Below, piece by piece: positions 1-8,303 of a stretch of DNA of 64,000 bases. Origin of the DNA: Actinoplanes xinjiangensis (lineage in GTDB: Bacteria > Actinomycetota > Actinomycetes > Mycobacteriales > Micromonosporaceae). The stretch is from assembly GCF_003148685.1 (NCBI RefSeq), contig NZ_QGGR01000006.1, forward strand, positions 310,001-374,000. Direction: 5' to 3'. The position numbers were made by a program, and so were the translations under genes. Every line of letters begins with the position of its first letter. Within the stretch, counting starts at the first letter, position 1. A model generated the notes under the pieces. The model was not told where the DNA came from. It did not search any database and saw only the letters and a list, made by a program, of their open reading frames with translations.

Positions 1-87
1 GGGTTCAGGTTCACCCACCCGGATCTGGAGTCCGCGCTGACCGACCTGGTCGACGGCCGGGCGGCGCCGGTCGGCACCGCCCGGTAG
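1..87 (+). CDS. C-terminal tail of a TIGR01777-type NAD(P)-dependent epimerase (partial)
   Basis: An open frame runs from the first base to a TAG at 85-87 and encodes 28 residues beginning GFRFTHPDLESALTDL. This matches the closing DUF1731-like segment of TIGR01777 / SulA-type sugar-nucleotide epimerases, whose last helix typically reads GFxFxxPxLxxAL. Only the tail is present, so the Rossmann domain and catalytic residues lie outside the window. The gene is convergent with the MBL hydrolase that ends 6 bases later. Family assignment rests on this short motif only. Confidence 0.55.
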   Translation, partial: GFRFTHPDLESALTDLVDGRAAPVGTAR

Positions 88-92
88 GGGAG

Positions 93-1142
93 TCAGGCGA
101 CGTGCTGCCACCAGGCGTCGATCTCCGGCGGGTTGTCCACGTCGACGCGCTCGCCGGGCCGGGGAACGGCCAGCCGGACACCGCGGGCCTTGGCCTCGCG
201 CCACGTGCGCTCGGCCGGCTCGGACCAGTGGTGCGGCGCCAGGTCGAAGGTCGCCCAGTGCACCGGGATCATCACACCGCCGCGCACGTCGACGTGGGTG
301 GCGACCCCGTCCTCGGGCACCATGTGGATGTCGGACCAGTCGTTGCCGTACGCCCCGACCTGCACCAGCGTGGCGTCGAACGGACCGTACGTCTCCCCGA
401 TCGCGGCGAAGCCGGGGAAGTAGCCGGTGTCGCCGGAGTAGAAGACCCGGCGGGTCGGCCCGTTGATCACCCAGCTGGCCCAGAGCGTCTCGTCACGGCT
501 CAGCCCCCGCCCGGAGAAGTGCCGGGCCGGGGTGGCGATCAGTTCGAGGCCGGCGACCCGGGTCGACTCGTTCCAGTCCAGCTCGGTGATGCGGGACTCC
601 GGCACACCCCAGCGCTCCAGGTGGGCGCCGATGCCGAGCGGCACCACGAACATGGTGGCCTGGAGGTCGGCCAGGATCTGGATGCTGGGCATGTCGAGGT
701 GGTCGTAGTGGTCGTGGGAGATCACCACGGCGTCGATCGGCGGCAGGTCGCGCAGGCCGACCGGCGGCTGGTGCAGGCGGCGCGGCCCGGCCAGCGGCGT
801 GGGGGAGCAGCGGTCGCTCCACACCGGGTCGAGCAGGACACGATGGCCCTCGATCTCCACCAGGGCGGACGAGTGCCCGTACCACGTGATGTGCAGCCCC
901 TGCGCGTCGTCGCCGGGGGTGGCCGGGGCGAGCGGGACCGGCCGGTGCGGGCGGCGGGCGTCGCCGCCGGTGAAGGCGGCGACGGCGACGCGGGGCACCG
1001 CCGACAGTGAGATGCCGGTGGTGGTGGGCACGTTGTTGCGGAACCGGCCGCCGGAGAACTGCGGTGACGCCTCCATGCGGGCGCGGCGGGACCCGGTGGC
1101 CTTCCCGCCGATCTGTGCGGCGATGTTGAACCGGTTGTCCAT
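93..1142 (-). CDS. MBL-fold metal-dependent hydrolase (UlaG/NAPE-PLD-like)
   Basis: The product has 349 residues. It carries the metallo-beta-lactamase metal motif HDHYDH at about residues 143-148, preceded by the TWYGHSSALVEIEG strand typical of UlaG/NAPE-PLD-like hydrolases, with later metal-ligand positions in the YSGDTGYF and PVHWATFDL segments. Such enzymes use two metal ions to cleave phosphodiesters or lactones; the substrate here is unknown. The start at 1142 was chosen because an AAGGAG ribosome site lies just upstream, and the open frame beyond it is proline/arginine-rich and unlike the family. It is divergent from a TetR gene with shared operator-like repeats, so that regulator probably controls it. 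Confidence 0.85.
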   Translation of the reverse strand: MDNRFNIAAQIGGKATGSRRARMEASPQFSGGRFRNNVPTTTGISLSAVPRVAVAAFTGGDARRPHRPVPLAPATPGDDAQGLHITWYGHSSALVEIEGHRVLLDPVWSDRCSPTPLAGPRRLHQPPVGLRDLPPIDAVVISHDHYDHLDMPSIQILADLQATMFVVPLGIGAHLERWGVPESRITELDWNESTRVAGLELIATPARHFSGRGLSRDETLWASWVINGPTRRVFYSGDTGYFPGFAAIGETYGPFDATLVQVGAYGNDWSDIHMVPEDGVATHVDVRGGVMIPVHWATFDLAPHHWSEPAERTWREAKARGVRLAVPRPGERVDVDNPPEIDAWWQHVA

Positions 1143-1212
1143 GAGCGGGCGTCTCCTTCTGCTGGGCCTGTGTGTCCATCGGCCGGCGCGGCGGGACCGG
1201 TAGGCTGCACCA

Positions 1213-1268
1213 AATGTAGGCACTGATAACAATGTAGTCAACGCCCACAATGTGTTCGTCGCCTACAT
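1213..1268. promoter_or_regulatory. Operator-like repeats between MBL hydrolase and TetR genes
   Basis: The divergent intergenic region contains ATGTAGGC at 1214-1221 and its exact inverse GCCTACAT at 1261-1268. A further AATGTAG copy lies at 1231-1237. The region is clearly more AT-rich than its surroundings. The arrangement fits a TetR-family autoregulatory operator covering both promoters. Binding is inferred from symmetry and position only. Confidence 0.5.
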
Positions 1269-1286
1269 CACGCTAGGATGGGGATC

Positions 1287-1889
1287 ATGAAAGCCCGCCC
1301 TTACCATCACGGAGACCTCCGCGCCGCCCTGCTCACGCTCGCCGAGGACACCCTGCGCGCCCGGGGCCCCGCCGAGCTGTCACTGCGCGAACTCGCCCGT
1401 GAGGCGGGGGTGAGCCCGGCCGCGCCCAGCCGGCATTTCCGGACCAAACAGGTGCTGCTCGACGCCCTCGCGGTGGAGGGCTTCCAGCGCCTCACCGCGG
1501 CGATGGACACCTCCCTCGACCAGGCCGGGGAGACCTTCGGACAGCGGTTGACGGCGCTCGCGCGGGCCTATCTGGGCTTCGCGGCCGCCAACGGCGCGCT
1601 GCTCGACCTGATGTACGGCCGCAAGCACGAGCCCGACGCCAGCGCCGAACTCCTCGCCGCCATGCACCGCCTGAAAGACCTGGCCACCGACCTGATCGCG
1701 GACGGTCAACGGCGCGGCGAGGTCCGCGACGGCGAGGTCGACCGGCTCTCGCTGCCGCTGTTCGTCGCACTCCAGGGGCTCACCCAGCTGACCGCGAGCG
1801 GCGGGTTCCCCGCCGACCAGATCGAGGCGGGCGTCGACGAGACGATCGCGTTCATCTTGCGCGGCTACGCCCCGGACGTCACCACCTGA
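1287..1889 (+). CDS. TetR/AcrR family transcriptional regulator (WHG-type C-terminus)
   Basis: A 200-residue repressor-type protein. The N-terminal helix-turn-helix spans roughly residues 10-55 (LRELAREAGVSPAAPSRHF, with the FRTKQVLLDAL helix following). The opening ARPYHHGDLRAALL and the C-terminal all-helical domain resemble the TetR subgroup with a WHG ligand-binding domain. A start at 1278 is also open. I prefer 1287 because a GGATGGGG sequence lies at ribosome-site distance. It faces the MBL hydrolase across an intergenic region with matched inverted repeats, so it is likely autoregulated and likely controls that hydrolase. Its ligand is unknown. Confidence 0.85.
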   Translation: MKARPYHHGDLRAALLTLAEDTLRARGPAELSLRELAREAGVSPAAPSRHFRTKQVLLDALAVEGFQRLTAAMDTSLDQAGETFGQRLTALARAYLGFAAANGALLDLMYGRKHEPDASAELLAAMHRLKDLATDLIADGQRRGEVRDGEVDRLSLPLFVALQGLTQLTASGGFPADQIEAGVDETIAFILRGYAPDVTT

Positions 1890-2055
1890 GGCAGAGGTAC
1901 GCCGTGGTGGCCCCCGAAACGCGCAAGAGGTCACCACGCCGCCCCGGGTGAGGCTCGGCGGCACCCCGCCCGGGTCGCGATCCCCGGGCCCGCCCGTCCC
2001 GTATTGACAGCGGGCGCTTCCCTGGAACCGATCACCGAAACGGGGAGGCGGGATG

Positions 2056-2466
2056 ATGGAGAAGCAGAACCTCGCGGCGGCCGTGCAGGAGCTGGCGTGG
2101 GAGCTGGCTCGCCGGCAGGAGACCGGGGCACGGCGGATGGAGGTCACGTCGCCGTGGGAGCCCGGGCTCTCGCAGGAGCAGCGGCGGCAGGCGTGGCTGG
2201 CCACCCTGGCCGCGCTGGAGGCCGTGCAGGCCGAGGTCAGCCGGCAGACCGGATCAGCCGTGGAACAGGCCGTGCAGTACGGGGCCGGCCAGGCGGAGAT
2301 CGCCGAGGCGGCCGGGCGGCAGCGGGCGCGCCGGCGCTGGCCGCGGCTCTTCGGCAGAGGGGGCGGCAGGGCCGGCCGCAGGGGCGAGACCGGCGCGGGC
2401 CTGGGGACACTGTCGGCTCACGGGCGGGCGGCGAGCAGCCGTCTCGACAATCTGCCGCCGGTGTAG
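2056..2466 (+). CDS. Small hypothetical helical protein
   Basis: A 136-residue protein of unknown function. The first 100 residues are predicted to be mostly helical (repeated LA..VQELAWELARR and AALEAVQAEVSRQTG patterns). The rest is a basic, glycine-rich tail with runs of arginine. A GGGGAGG ribosome site at 2042-2048 supports the start at 2056; the adjacent ATG at 2053 is too close to it. A TTGACA sequence lies at 2004-2009. No neighbour suggests a role. The reverse strand at this place is also open, so the call depends on the ribosome site and amino-acid composition. Confidence 0.5.
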   Translation: MEKQNLAAAVQELAWELARRQETGARRMEVTSPWEPGLSQEQRRQAWLATLAALEAVQAEVSRQTGSAVEQAVQYGAGQAEIAEAAGRQRARRRWPRLFGRGGGRAGRRGETGAGLGTLSAHGRAASSRLDNLPPV

Positions 2467-2500
2467 CCGCCGCCCGGTCGGCACCGTGGCGCCGAAGGTC

Positions 2501-3583
2501 TCACACGGTACGCAGATCGAGGACGAACCACCGGGTCGAGCCGCCGTCGGTGCCGAACCACCAGACCAGGCCGTTACGGCTCTGTGCGTCGTTCGCGGCG
2601 GCGTCCAGCTCGACCGTCGTACCGGTGGAGATGTCGTGGACGAGCAGGCCCGCCGTGCCGGTGCTGCCGGACGCCGGACCGAGATCGGCCAGGATCTCGA
2701 AGCGGTCCAGGATCGCGACGTCGGGAACGGCGGCCCGGACCTCGCCGTCGGCGATCCGGCGGCGCTCCGACCCGTCCGGGCGCATCAGGTCGATGCGGGC
2801 CGGCTCGTCGCCGTCGAGGACGATCACGCGGCACCACGAGGGGCTGCACGCCGCGAACTCGGCACCGGCGGTGGGCACGGTGATCTCCCGGCCGGTGCTC
2901 ATGTTGCGCAGCAGGGTGGCGCCGGTACCGCCACTGGCACCGTCGTCGAGCCACGGCCACGGCGCCGTCGTCCACTCGCCCTTCTCCCGGGTGACCTGTA
3001 CGCGGCCGCCGGTCAACGCGACCGAACGCACCTCGGTGGTCGCCGGGTCGTCCGCCGCCCCGGCCGTCCAGTACACCCGGCCGGCATGGTGCACCAGGTC
3101 GTACTCGCTGCCGTGGAAGACCGCGTTGCCGACATCGCCGGTCAGGCGTCGGGCCGGGCCGCGACCCGCGGGGGCGGCGGCCCAGATCTGTGGTGGCCCG
3201 GCATCGGTGAACTCGGTCCAGACGACGTCGTCCCCGGCAGCCGTCACGTTCTGGAAGCGGGGATTCGCCGCGGCGTCCAGGCGGCGCAGTTCCCGTACCG
3301 TGCCGTCGGTGCCGCGGAGCAGCAGCCGCAAGAACCGGTTGTCGTTGCTGGTCGACACCCCGACCACGGTGGTGGTGTCGAGGAACAGCAGCGGGCGCAG
3401 CGGCAGGTCGGCGAGGGTGGCCCGTTCGGCATCGGGCCAGACCGCCGCCGCGGAGGCCGGTCCGGCGGTGGCGGGCGCGGCCGCCGGTTCGGGTTCGAAC
3501 GGGCTGCCGGTCAGGACCAGGGCGCCCACCGCGCCGAGGGCGACGGCGACGGCGGCGAGGTCGCGTCTGCGGACGGTTCTCAT
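2501..3583 (-). CDS. Membrane-anchored beta-propeller-like protein of unknown function
   Basis: The product has about 360 residues: a basic N-terminus (MRTVRRRD), one hydrophobic helix (LAAVAVALGAVGALVL), then an Ala/Pro linker and an extracytoplasmic domain. That domain has repeated beta-rich segments such as AGDDVVWTEFTD, GRVYWTAG and NGLVWWFGTDG, which look like degenerate propeller blades. Its ATG overlaps the stop of the TIGR03943 gene by 4 bases (ATGA), so it is translationally coupled as the third gene of the permease operon. I do not recognise a characterised family. A role at the membrane with the permease is inferred from coupling. Confidence 0.65.
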   Translation of the reverse strand: MRTVRRRDLAAVAVALGAVGALVLTGSPFEPEPAAAPATAGPASAAAVWPDAERATLADLPLRPLLFLDTTTVVGVSTSNDNRFLRLLLRGTDGTVRELRRLDAAANPRFQNVTAAGDDVVWTEFTDAGPPQIWAAAPAGRGPARRLTGDVGNAVFHGSEYDLVHHAGRVYWTAGAADDPATTEVRSVALTGGRVQVTREKGEWTTAPWPWLDDGASGGTGATLLRNMSTGREITVPTAGAEFAACSPSWCRVIVLDGDEPARIDLMRPDGSERRRIADGEVRAAVPDVAILDRFEILADLGPASGSTGTAGLLVHDISTGTTVELDAAANDAQSRNGLVWWFGTDGGSTRWFVLDLRTV

Positions 3584-4284
3584 TCGTACGGCCGCCGGGG
3601 CGCGGTGGTCTGCTGCCAGTCCGTCACCTCGAGGTACGGCACGTGGGCCTGGTTGACCGGGTCCTTCTCCACCCGGCTGCTCCAGACGCCGACGACCTGG
3701 ACCCACGTGTCGACCGGCGCCTCGACGGTGACCCCGCCGGCCAGCCCCACCTTGATCGGGCGGCCGTCGGCGGCACAGCACGCCATGGTCATCCGGGTCA
3801 GCATCGGCCGTCCGTCCGGGCCGGTGCTGATGAAGCCGATGAGCCGCAGTCGGCGGCCGGCGAGGCTGCGGCCCTCGTCGAAGATCGCCCGGGTGCCGTA
3901 GTCCATCAGGCTGAGCGGTACCGGATCACCCGGGGGCAGCGGCGAGAACTCCGACTCGACCTGCGCGGAGGCCAGCGCGCTGCCGGCCTGCCCGGCGGCG
4001 TACGAGCCGAGCGCGGGCGGCGCGATCAGCAGGACGGCGAGCGCCGGCAGGATCAGCAGCCAGCCGGCCCGTGACTCGTGATGGTCGTGCCCGTGCCCCT
4101 CGTCACCGGCCCGCAGGTCGTAGTAGAGGGTCATCGTGGCCGCCACCAGCAGCAGCGTGCCCGCTCCGAGGAGGAACGGCTGCAGGCCCTCCTTGACGTA
4201 GCGCAGATACACGTCGGTGAGGCAGGCCTTCAGGATCGCCCCGCCGAGCAGCGCCATCACGATCGCCTGTGCCCGCCGGTTCAC
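3580..4284 (-). CDS. TIGR03943 family (DUF1980) putative permease subunit
   Basis: A 234-residue protein with two N-terminal membrane helices (AIVMALLGGAILKA; LQPFLLGAGTLLLVAATM), a His/Asp-rich loop (EGHGHDHHES), a third hydrophobic segment, and a C-terminal soluble domain. That domain carries the TIGR03943 features RLIGFIS, MTMACCAADG and DTWVQVVGVW. The GTG start overlaps the upstream permease stop (GTGA). The family is almost always paired with a YraQ-type permease, and the pair is thought to move a metal or small solute, though the substrate is not established. The histidine-rich loop would fit a metal-handling role. Confidence 0.85.
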   Translation of the reverse strand: MNRRAQAIVMALLGGAILKACLTDVYLRYVKEGLQPFLLGAGTLLLVAATMTLYYDLRAGDEGHGHDHHESRAGWLLILPALAVLLIAPPALGSYAAGQAGSALASAQVESEFSPLPPGDPVPLSLMDYGTRAIFDEGRSLAGRRLRLIGFISTGPDGRPMLTRMTMACCAADGRPIKVGLAGGVTVEAPVDTWVQVVGVWSSRVEKDPVNQAHVPYLEVTDWQQTTAPRRPYE

Positions 4285-5303
4285 CAGACCACCGTCCCGA
4301 TGCCGGCGCCGACCAGGACGGCCGCCACGAAGGTGGCCGGCGCGAACCGGGCGGCGAACCGCCGGCCGAACACGCCGGTCTGCATCGCGATCAGTTTGAG
4401 GTCGACCATCGGGCCGACCACCAGGAACACCAGTCGCGAGGTCAGCGAGAACTGGGACAGGGAGGCGGCGACGAACGCGTCCGCCTCGCTGCAGATCGAC
4501 AGCAGGACGGCCAGGACGGCCAGCGCGAGCACGGACAGCAGCGGGTCGGCGGCCAGGGTCTGCAGCCAGGACTCGGGCACGGCGACGTTGATGGTGGCGG
4601 CGGCCGCCGCGCCGATGACGAGGAAGCCGCCCGCGTGCATCACGTCGTGCCGGCAGGCCGCCCAGAACGCCCGGGCCTGGGACGTGTCGTCGAGATCGGA
4701 CCGGCGCGGCAGCCGGATCCACTCGGTCCGGCCCAGCCGCAGCCACAGCCATCCCATCGCGACCGCGACGATCAGACTCGCGGCGGCCCGTGCGGCGACC
4801 ATCTCCGGGTCGCCGGGGAAGGCGACGGCGGTCGCGGTCAGGACGATCGGGTTGATCGCCGGGGCCGCCAGCAGGAAGGCCAGCGCCGCGGCCGGTGTCA
4901 CGCCCCGCCGGATCAGCGAACCCGCGATCGGTACGCTGCCGCACTCGCAGCCGGGCAGGACCACTCCGGCGAGACCCGCCACCGGCACCGCCGCCACCGG
5001 ATGGCGGGGCAGTGCCCGGGCCCAGAAAGACCGTGGCACGAATACCGCGATCACCGCGGACAACACGACTCCGAAGACCAGGAATGGCATCGCCTGAACC
5101 ATTACCGAGACGAACACGGTGGTCCAGGTCTGCAGTCCGGGACCGGACACCAGAGTGGCGAGCGGATTCCGTAGGGCGACGAGCAGGAGGAGCAGGATGG
5201 CCAGCCCTTCCACGGCGCCGGGGCGCCATGGTCGGGTAGTGGCCGCCACGTCGATGGTGGAATTCGACAATGCATTTTCCATTCCGGGGGGAACGACAGT
5301 CAC
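4281..5303 (-). CDS. YraQ/ArsP-type (DUF318) membrane permease
   Basis: A polytopic protein of about 340 residues with roughly eight hydrophobic helices. It carries the family hallmark LPGCECGSVPIAGSL, including the Cys-Glu-Cys motif, and the second signature LSICSEADAFVAASL. Related permeases export or import metalloids and other small solutes; the substrate here is unknown. Both the GTG at 5303 and an ATG at 5282 are possible starts and neither has a strong ribosome site. It heads a three-gene coupled operon with the TIGR03943 partner. The nearby PLP-enzyme and zinc-uptake genes suggest, but do not show, a metal connection. Confidence 0.85.
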   Translation of the reverse strand: MTVVPPGMENALSNSTIDVAATTRPWRPGAVEGLAILLLLLVALRNPLATLVSGPGLQTWTTVFVSVMVQAMPFLVFGVVLSAVIAVFVPRSFWARALPRHPVAAVPVAGLAGVVLPGCECGSVPIAGSLIRRGVTPAAALAFLLAAPAINPIVLTATAVAFPGDPEMVAARAAASLIVAVAMGWLWLRLGRTEWIRLPRRSDLDDTSQARAFWAACRHDVMHAGGFLVIGAAAAATINVAVPESWLQTLAADPLLSVLALAVLAVLLSICSEADAFVAASLSQFSLTSRLVFLVVGPMVDLKLIAMQTGVFGRRFAARFAPATFVAAVLVGAGIGTVVW

Positions 5304-5417
5304 GGCCGTCGATCAACTTACCGGATATCGGCGCCGGTGCAAGATGCCCGGCCATTGTCGACAAATGCTCAACTGTTTATATGCGCAGAATGCCATTCAA
5401 AAAGCAATCGATATCTG

Positions 5418-5436
5418 GCGATATGCGCAATATCGC
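5418..5436. promoter_or_regulatory. 19-bp perfect inverted repeat upstream of the PLP-enzyme operon
   Basis: GCGATAT and ATATCGC flank the 5-base spacer GCGCA, giving a perfect dyad in an AT-rich island (about 5340-5470) between the divergent permease and Y4yA-type genes. A second imperfect dyad, GACAATG next to CATTTTC, lies at 5264-5277 and overlaps the start of the permease gene. Position and symmetry suggest an operator for one or both divergent operons. No regulator is encoded next to it. Confidence 0.45.
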
Positions 5437-5519
5437 ATGGCGTAATCAGCCGATCACATTCAGGTGATGATCCTCTTGGCCCGGTGCCCTTCATGGATTA
5501 CGTTCGGGCTGAGCCGTCG

Positions 5520-6986
5520 ATGACACGGGGAGTGAGATTGGTCCGATATCTACAGCCGCGCGTGGAGGGTGACCTGCGGTCCCTGCTGGACGATCACCCG
5601 TGGCTCCACCAGGTGGCCGGCGCACTCGGATCCCCGCTCAACCTGGTGCTCCCCGATCAGGTGGCGCGCAACGCCGAGCGGTTCCGGGAGGTGTACCGCG
5701 CGCATCACCTCAGCGGCGGCATCTACTTCGCACACAAGGCGAACCGGTCGTCCGCGCTGATCCGGGCGCTGGCCGGCGTCGGCGGCGGCGCCGACGTGGC
5801 GTCCCTGGGCGAGTTGCAGCACGTGCTCGCCGCCGGGTTCGCCCCGGAACGGATCATGGCCACCGGGCCGAAGAGCCGGGAGTACCTGTGGCTGGCCGCA
5901 CGGGCCGGAGTGATCGTCAACGCCGACTCCGTCACCGAACTGTCCGATCTGGCCGGTATCGTCGCGGCGCACGCCCTGCCCCGGGTCCGGGTGATGGCGC
6001 GCCTGTCCGGATTCGCCACCACCGGGACCACGGTGCTGTCCCGGGCGAGCCGGTTCGGCACACCCGCGACCGGCACGGCCCCGCTCTGGGACGTCCTGGC
6101 CGAGCACCGCGACCGGCTCGATCTCCTCGGTGTCGCCTACCACCTGGACACCGTCGGGCTTCCGGAGAAGGCGGCCGCGCTGGACGGCTGCCTGTCCGCC
6201 ATGGACGACGCCGGCCGGCACGGGCTGAACCCGCGGGCGATCGACATCGGCGGCGGGTTCGGCATGAACTATCTGGCCGACGCCGGCGAGTGGGAGTCCT
6301 GGACCAGCGAGCTGACCGCGGCGGTGCTCGGCCGGCGTCCGCCGCTGACCTGGAACGGGCACGGGTACGGGCTGCGCAACGAGGGCGGCACGGTGCGCGG
6401 CACCCTCGGCGTGTACCCGGCCCACCGGACCGTCGCCGGGCCGGACTATCTGGACCGGCTGCTGCGCACCGAGTCCACCGCACACCGCCGGCCGCTGGGC
6501 GAACTGGTGCTCGACCACCTCTACGAGCTGTACGTCGAGCCCGGCCGGGCGCTGCTCGACCAGTGCGGGGCCGTGCTGCTGCGGGTCGAGGACGTCGGCG
6601 ACGACGGGCGGGGCGAGACCCTGGTGCGGGTCGCGGGCAACGGCACCGACGTCGGGCTGGAGCAGCACGGCGTACTGATGGATCCGCTTCTCGTGCCCCG
6701 CGGCACGCCCGCTCCCGGTGGGCCGGCCGGGGTCTATCTGACCGGGAACCTGTGCCTGGAGGCCGACCTGATCACCCGTCGCAAGGTGTTCCTGCCCAGC
6801 CGGCCGCAGCCCGGTGACCTGCTGGCCTTCGCGAACACCGCGGGCTACCTGATGGACTTCAGCGCCGGTGCCGCGCTGATGCAGCCCACCGCCCGGACGA
6901 TCGCCGCCTACCGGTCCGGCGACGCCTGGCGGTGGTGCCTGGACGACCGGTACTGGCCCGTGACGGGCCGGGAGGGGACAAGGTGA
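5520..6986 (+). CDS. Y4yA-family PLP-dependent decarboxylase-like enzyme
   Basis: About 488 residues with the fold-III (alanine racemase / DAP-ornithine decarboxylase) layout. The PLP lysine is in YFAHKANRS at about residue 73, the barrel glycine loop is DIGGGFGMNY, and the C-terminal barrel carries YVEPGRALLD. It resembles the Y4yA family rather than LysA. Members are predicted to decarboxylate an amino-acid-like substrate, here unknown. Starts at 5493, 5520 and 5538 (TTG after GGGGAG) are all possible. The stop overlaps the next start (GTGA), so it is the first gene of a coupled three-enzyme operon with a cysteine-synthase-like and a class V PLP enzyme. Confidence 0.8.
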   Translation: MTRGVRLVRYLQPRVEGDLRSLLDDHPWLHQVAGALGSPLNLVLPDQVARNAERFREVYRAHHLSGGIYFAHKANRSSALIRALAGVGGGADVASLGELQHVLAAGFAPERIMATGPKSREYLWLAARAGVIVNADSVTELSDLAGIVAAHALPRVRVMARLSGFATTGTTVLSRASRFGTPATGTAPLWDVLAEHRDRLDLLGVAYHLDTVGLPEKAAALDGCLSAMDDAGRHGLNPRAIDIGGGFGMNYLADAGEWESWTSELTAAVLGRRPPLTWNGHGYGLRNEGGTVRGTLGVYPAHRTVAGPDYLDRLLRTESTAHRRPLGELVLDHLYELYVEPGRALLDQCGAVLLRVEDVGDDGRGETLVRVAGNGTDVGLEQHGVLMDPLLVPRGTPAPGGPAGVYLTGNLCLEADLITRRKVFLPSRPQPGDLLAFANTAGYLMDFSAGAALMQPTARTIAAYRSGDAWRWCLDDRYWPVTGREGTR

Positions 6987-8302
6987 GGTACGACAGCGTC
7001 ACCGACATGATCGGCGACACGCCACTGGTGCGCATCGACGCGGCGGTGCACGGTCTTCGCAACATCGACCTCTACGCCAAGATGGAGCTGTTCAACCCGT
7101 TCGGATCGGTCAAGGACCGGGCCGCGTGGAACATGGTCCGGCACCGGCTGCCGGGCGCGGCCGGGCGCGGCGAGACCGTGGTGGAACTCTCCAGCGGCAA
7201 CACCGCCAAGGCGCTCGCGGTGATCGCCGGCATGCACGGGCTGCCGTTCCGCAGCGTCACCAACCGGATGCGGGTGCCCGAGATCAAGGACCTGCTGCTG
7301 CTGCTGGGCGCCCAGATCGACGAGCTGCCGGGCCGGTCGGAATGCCTCGACCCGACCGACACCGACGATCCGTTGACCCGGATGTACCACGCCGTGTCCG
7401 CCGACGGCGCCGGTTACCTGCACACCGACCAGTACTTCAACGATCTCAACGTCCAGGCGCACGTCCACGGCACCGGACCGGAGATCATCGCGGATCTGGA
7501 CGGCCGGGCACCGGACTACTTCATCGCCTGCGTCGGCACCGCCGGCTCGTCCAGCGGGGTGGCGCGGGTCCTGCGTGCCCACGACCCGGCGGTCACCGTC
7601 GTCGGGCTGGTGGCCGAGAAATCCGACTTCATCCCCGGCATCCGCGACATCGACGAGGTGCACGAGGTCGGGCTGTTCGACCCCGGCACCTACGACGTCA
7701 TCGAGGCGATCAGCTCCGACGAGGCGATCGACGGGCTGCTCACCCTGGTACGCCGCTGCGGCACCCTGGCCGGCCCGACCGGGGGCGGCGCCTACCAGGG
7801 CGCGGTCCGCTACCTGCGCGGGATCGACGCCGGCCTGACCGGACGGCGGACCGCGGTGTTCATCGTCTGCGACCGGGTCGAGAGCTACCTGAGCTACCTG
7901 CGGGACCGCCGTCCCGAGTTGTTCCGGCAGCCGGCCCGCGCGAACTCGGTGCACAGTCTCACCGGCGACGAGCTGGCGGCGGCGCCTACTCTCGACGTGG
8001 CGGCCGCGCAGGCCTGGATCGACGCGGAACAGCCGCTGATCGTGGATCTGCGCAGCCCGTTCGCCTACCGCGCGCTGCACATCGACCGGTCGATCAACAT
8101 CGTCGACGACCGGTTCGGCGAGATGCTGCACGGTGGGCTGCCCTTCAGCCGGCGGCAACCGGTCCTGCTGGTCTGCCCGGTGGGGGAGAAGTCCGCGCGG
8201 TACGCCGCCCTGCTGACCCGGATGGGCCACCCGGACGTGCGGTCGCTGACCGGTGGGGTGATCGCCTGGCGGGACGCCGGAGCCACCCTGGTACGGGACT
8301 GA
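6983..8302 (+). CDS. Cysteine-synthase-like PLP enzyme fused to a C-terminal rhodanese domain
   Basis: A 439-residue two-domain protein. Residues about 1-330 are a fold-II beta-replacement enzyme: the PLP lysine is in FGSVKDRAA (about residue 44), with the substrate loop ELSSGNTAKAL and phosphate-binding GTAGSSSGVAR. Residues about 340-439 form a rhodanese domain with the active-site cysteine in VLLVCPVGEKSARY and the closing GGVIAWRDAG. Fold-II enzymes of this type join a nucleophile to an aminoacrylate from serine, O-acetylserine or O-phosphoserine. The rhodanese suggests sulfur carriage. It is the middle gene of the trio, coupled to the decarboxylase by a GTGA overlap with a GGGAGGGG ribosome site. 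Confidence 0.85.
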   Translation: MRYDSVTDMIGDTPLVRIDAAVHGLRNIDLYAKMELFNPFGSVKDRAAWNMVRHRLPGAAGRGETVVELSSGNTAKALAVIAGMHGLPFRSVTNRMRVPEIKDLLLLLGAQIDELPGRSECLDPTDTDDPLTRMYHAVSADGAGYLHTDQYFNDLNVQAHVHGTGPEIIADLDGRAPDYFIACVGTAGSSSGVARVLRAHDPAVTVVGLVAEKSDFIPGIRDIDEVHEVGLFDPGTYDVIEAISSDEAIDGLLTLVRRCGTLAGPTGGGAYQGAVRYLRGIDAGLTGRRTAVFIVCDRVESYLSYLRDRRPELFRQPARANSVHSLTGDELAAAPTLDVAAAQAWIDAEQPLIVDLRSPFAYRALHIDRSINIVDDRFGEMLHGGLPFSRRQPVLLVCPVGEKSARYAALLTRMGHPDVRSLTGGVIAWRDAGATLVRD

Positions 8303-8303
8303 G

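Noticed and set aside
2004..3656. 550-codon plus-strand open frame
   Set aside because: It runs antisense through the membrane-anchored propeller-like gene and consists largely of Ser/Arg/Ala/Gly; no ribosome site or family.
5337..5519. Longer N-terminus for the Y4yA-type enzyme
   Set aside because: The upstream frame crosses an AT-rich control region with dyads and is not conserved-looking; family proteins start close to 5520-5538.
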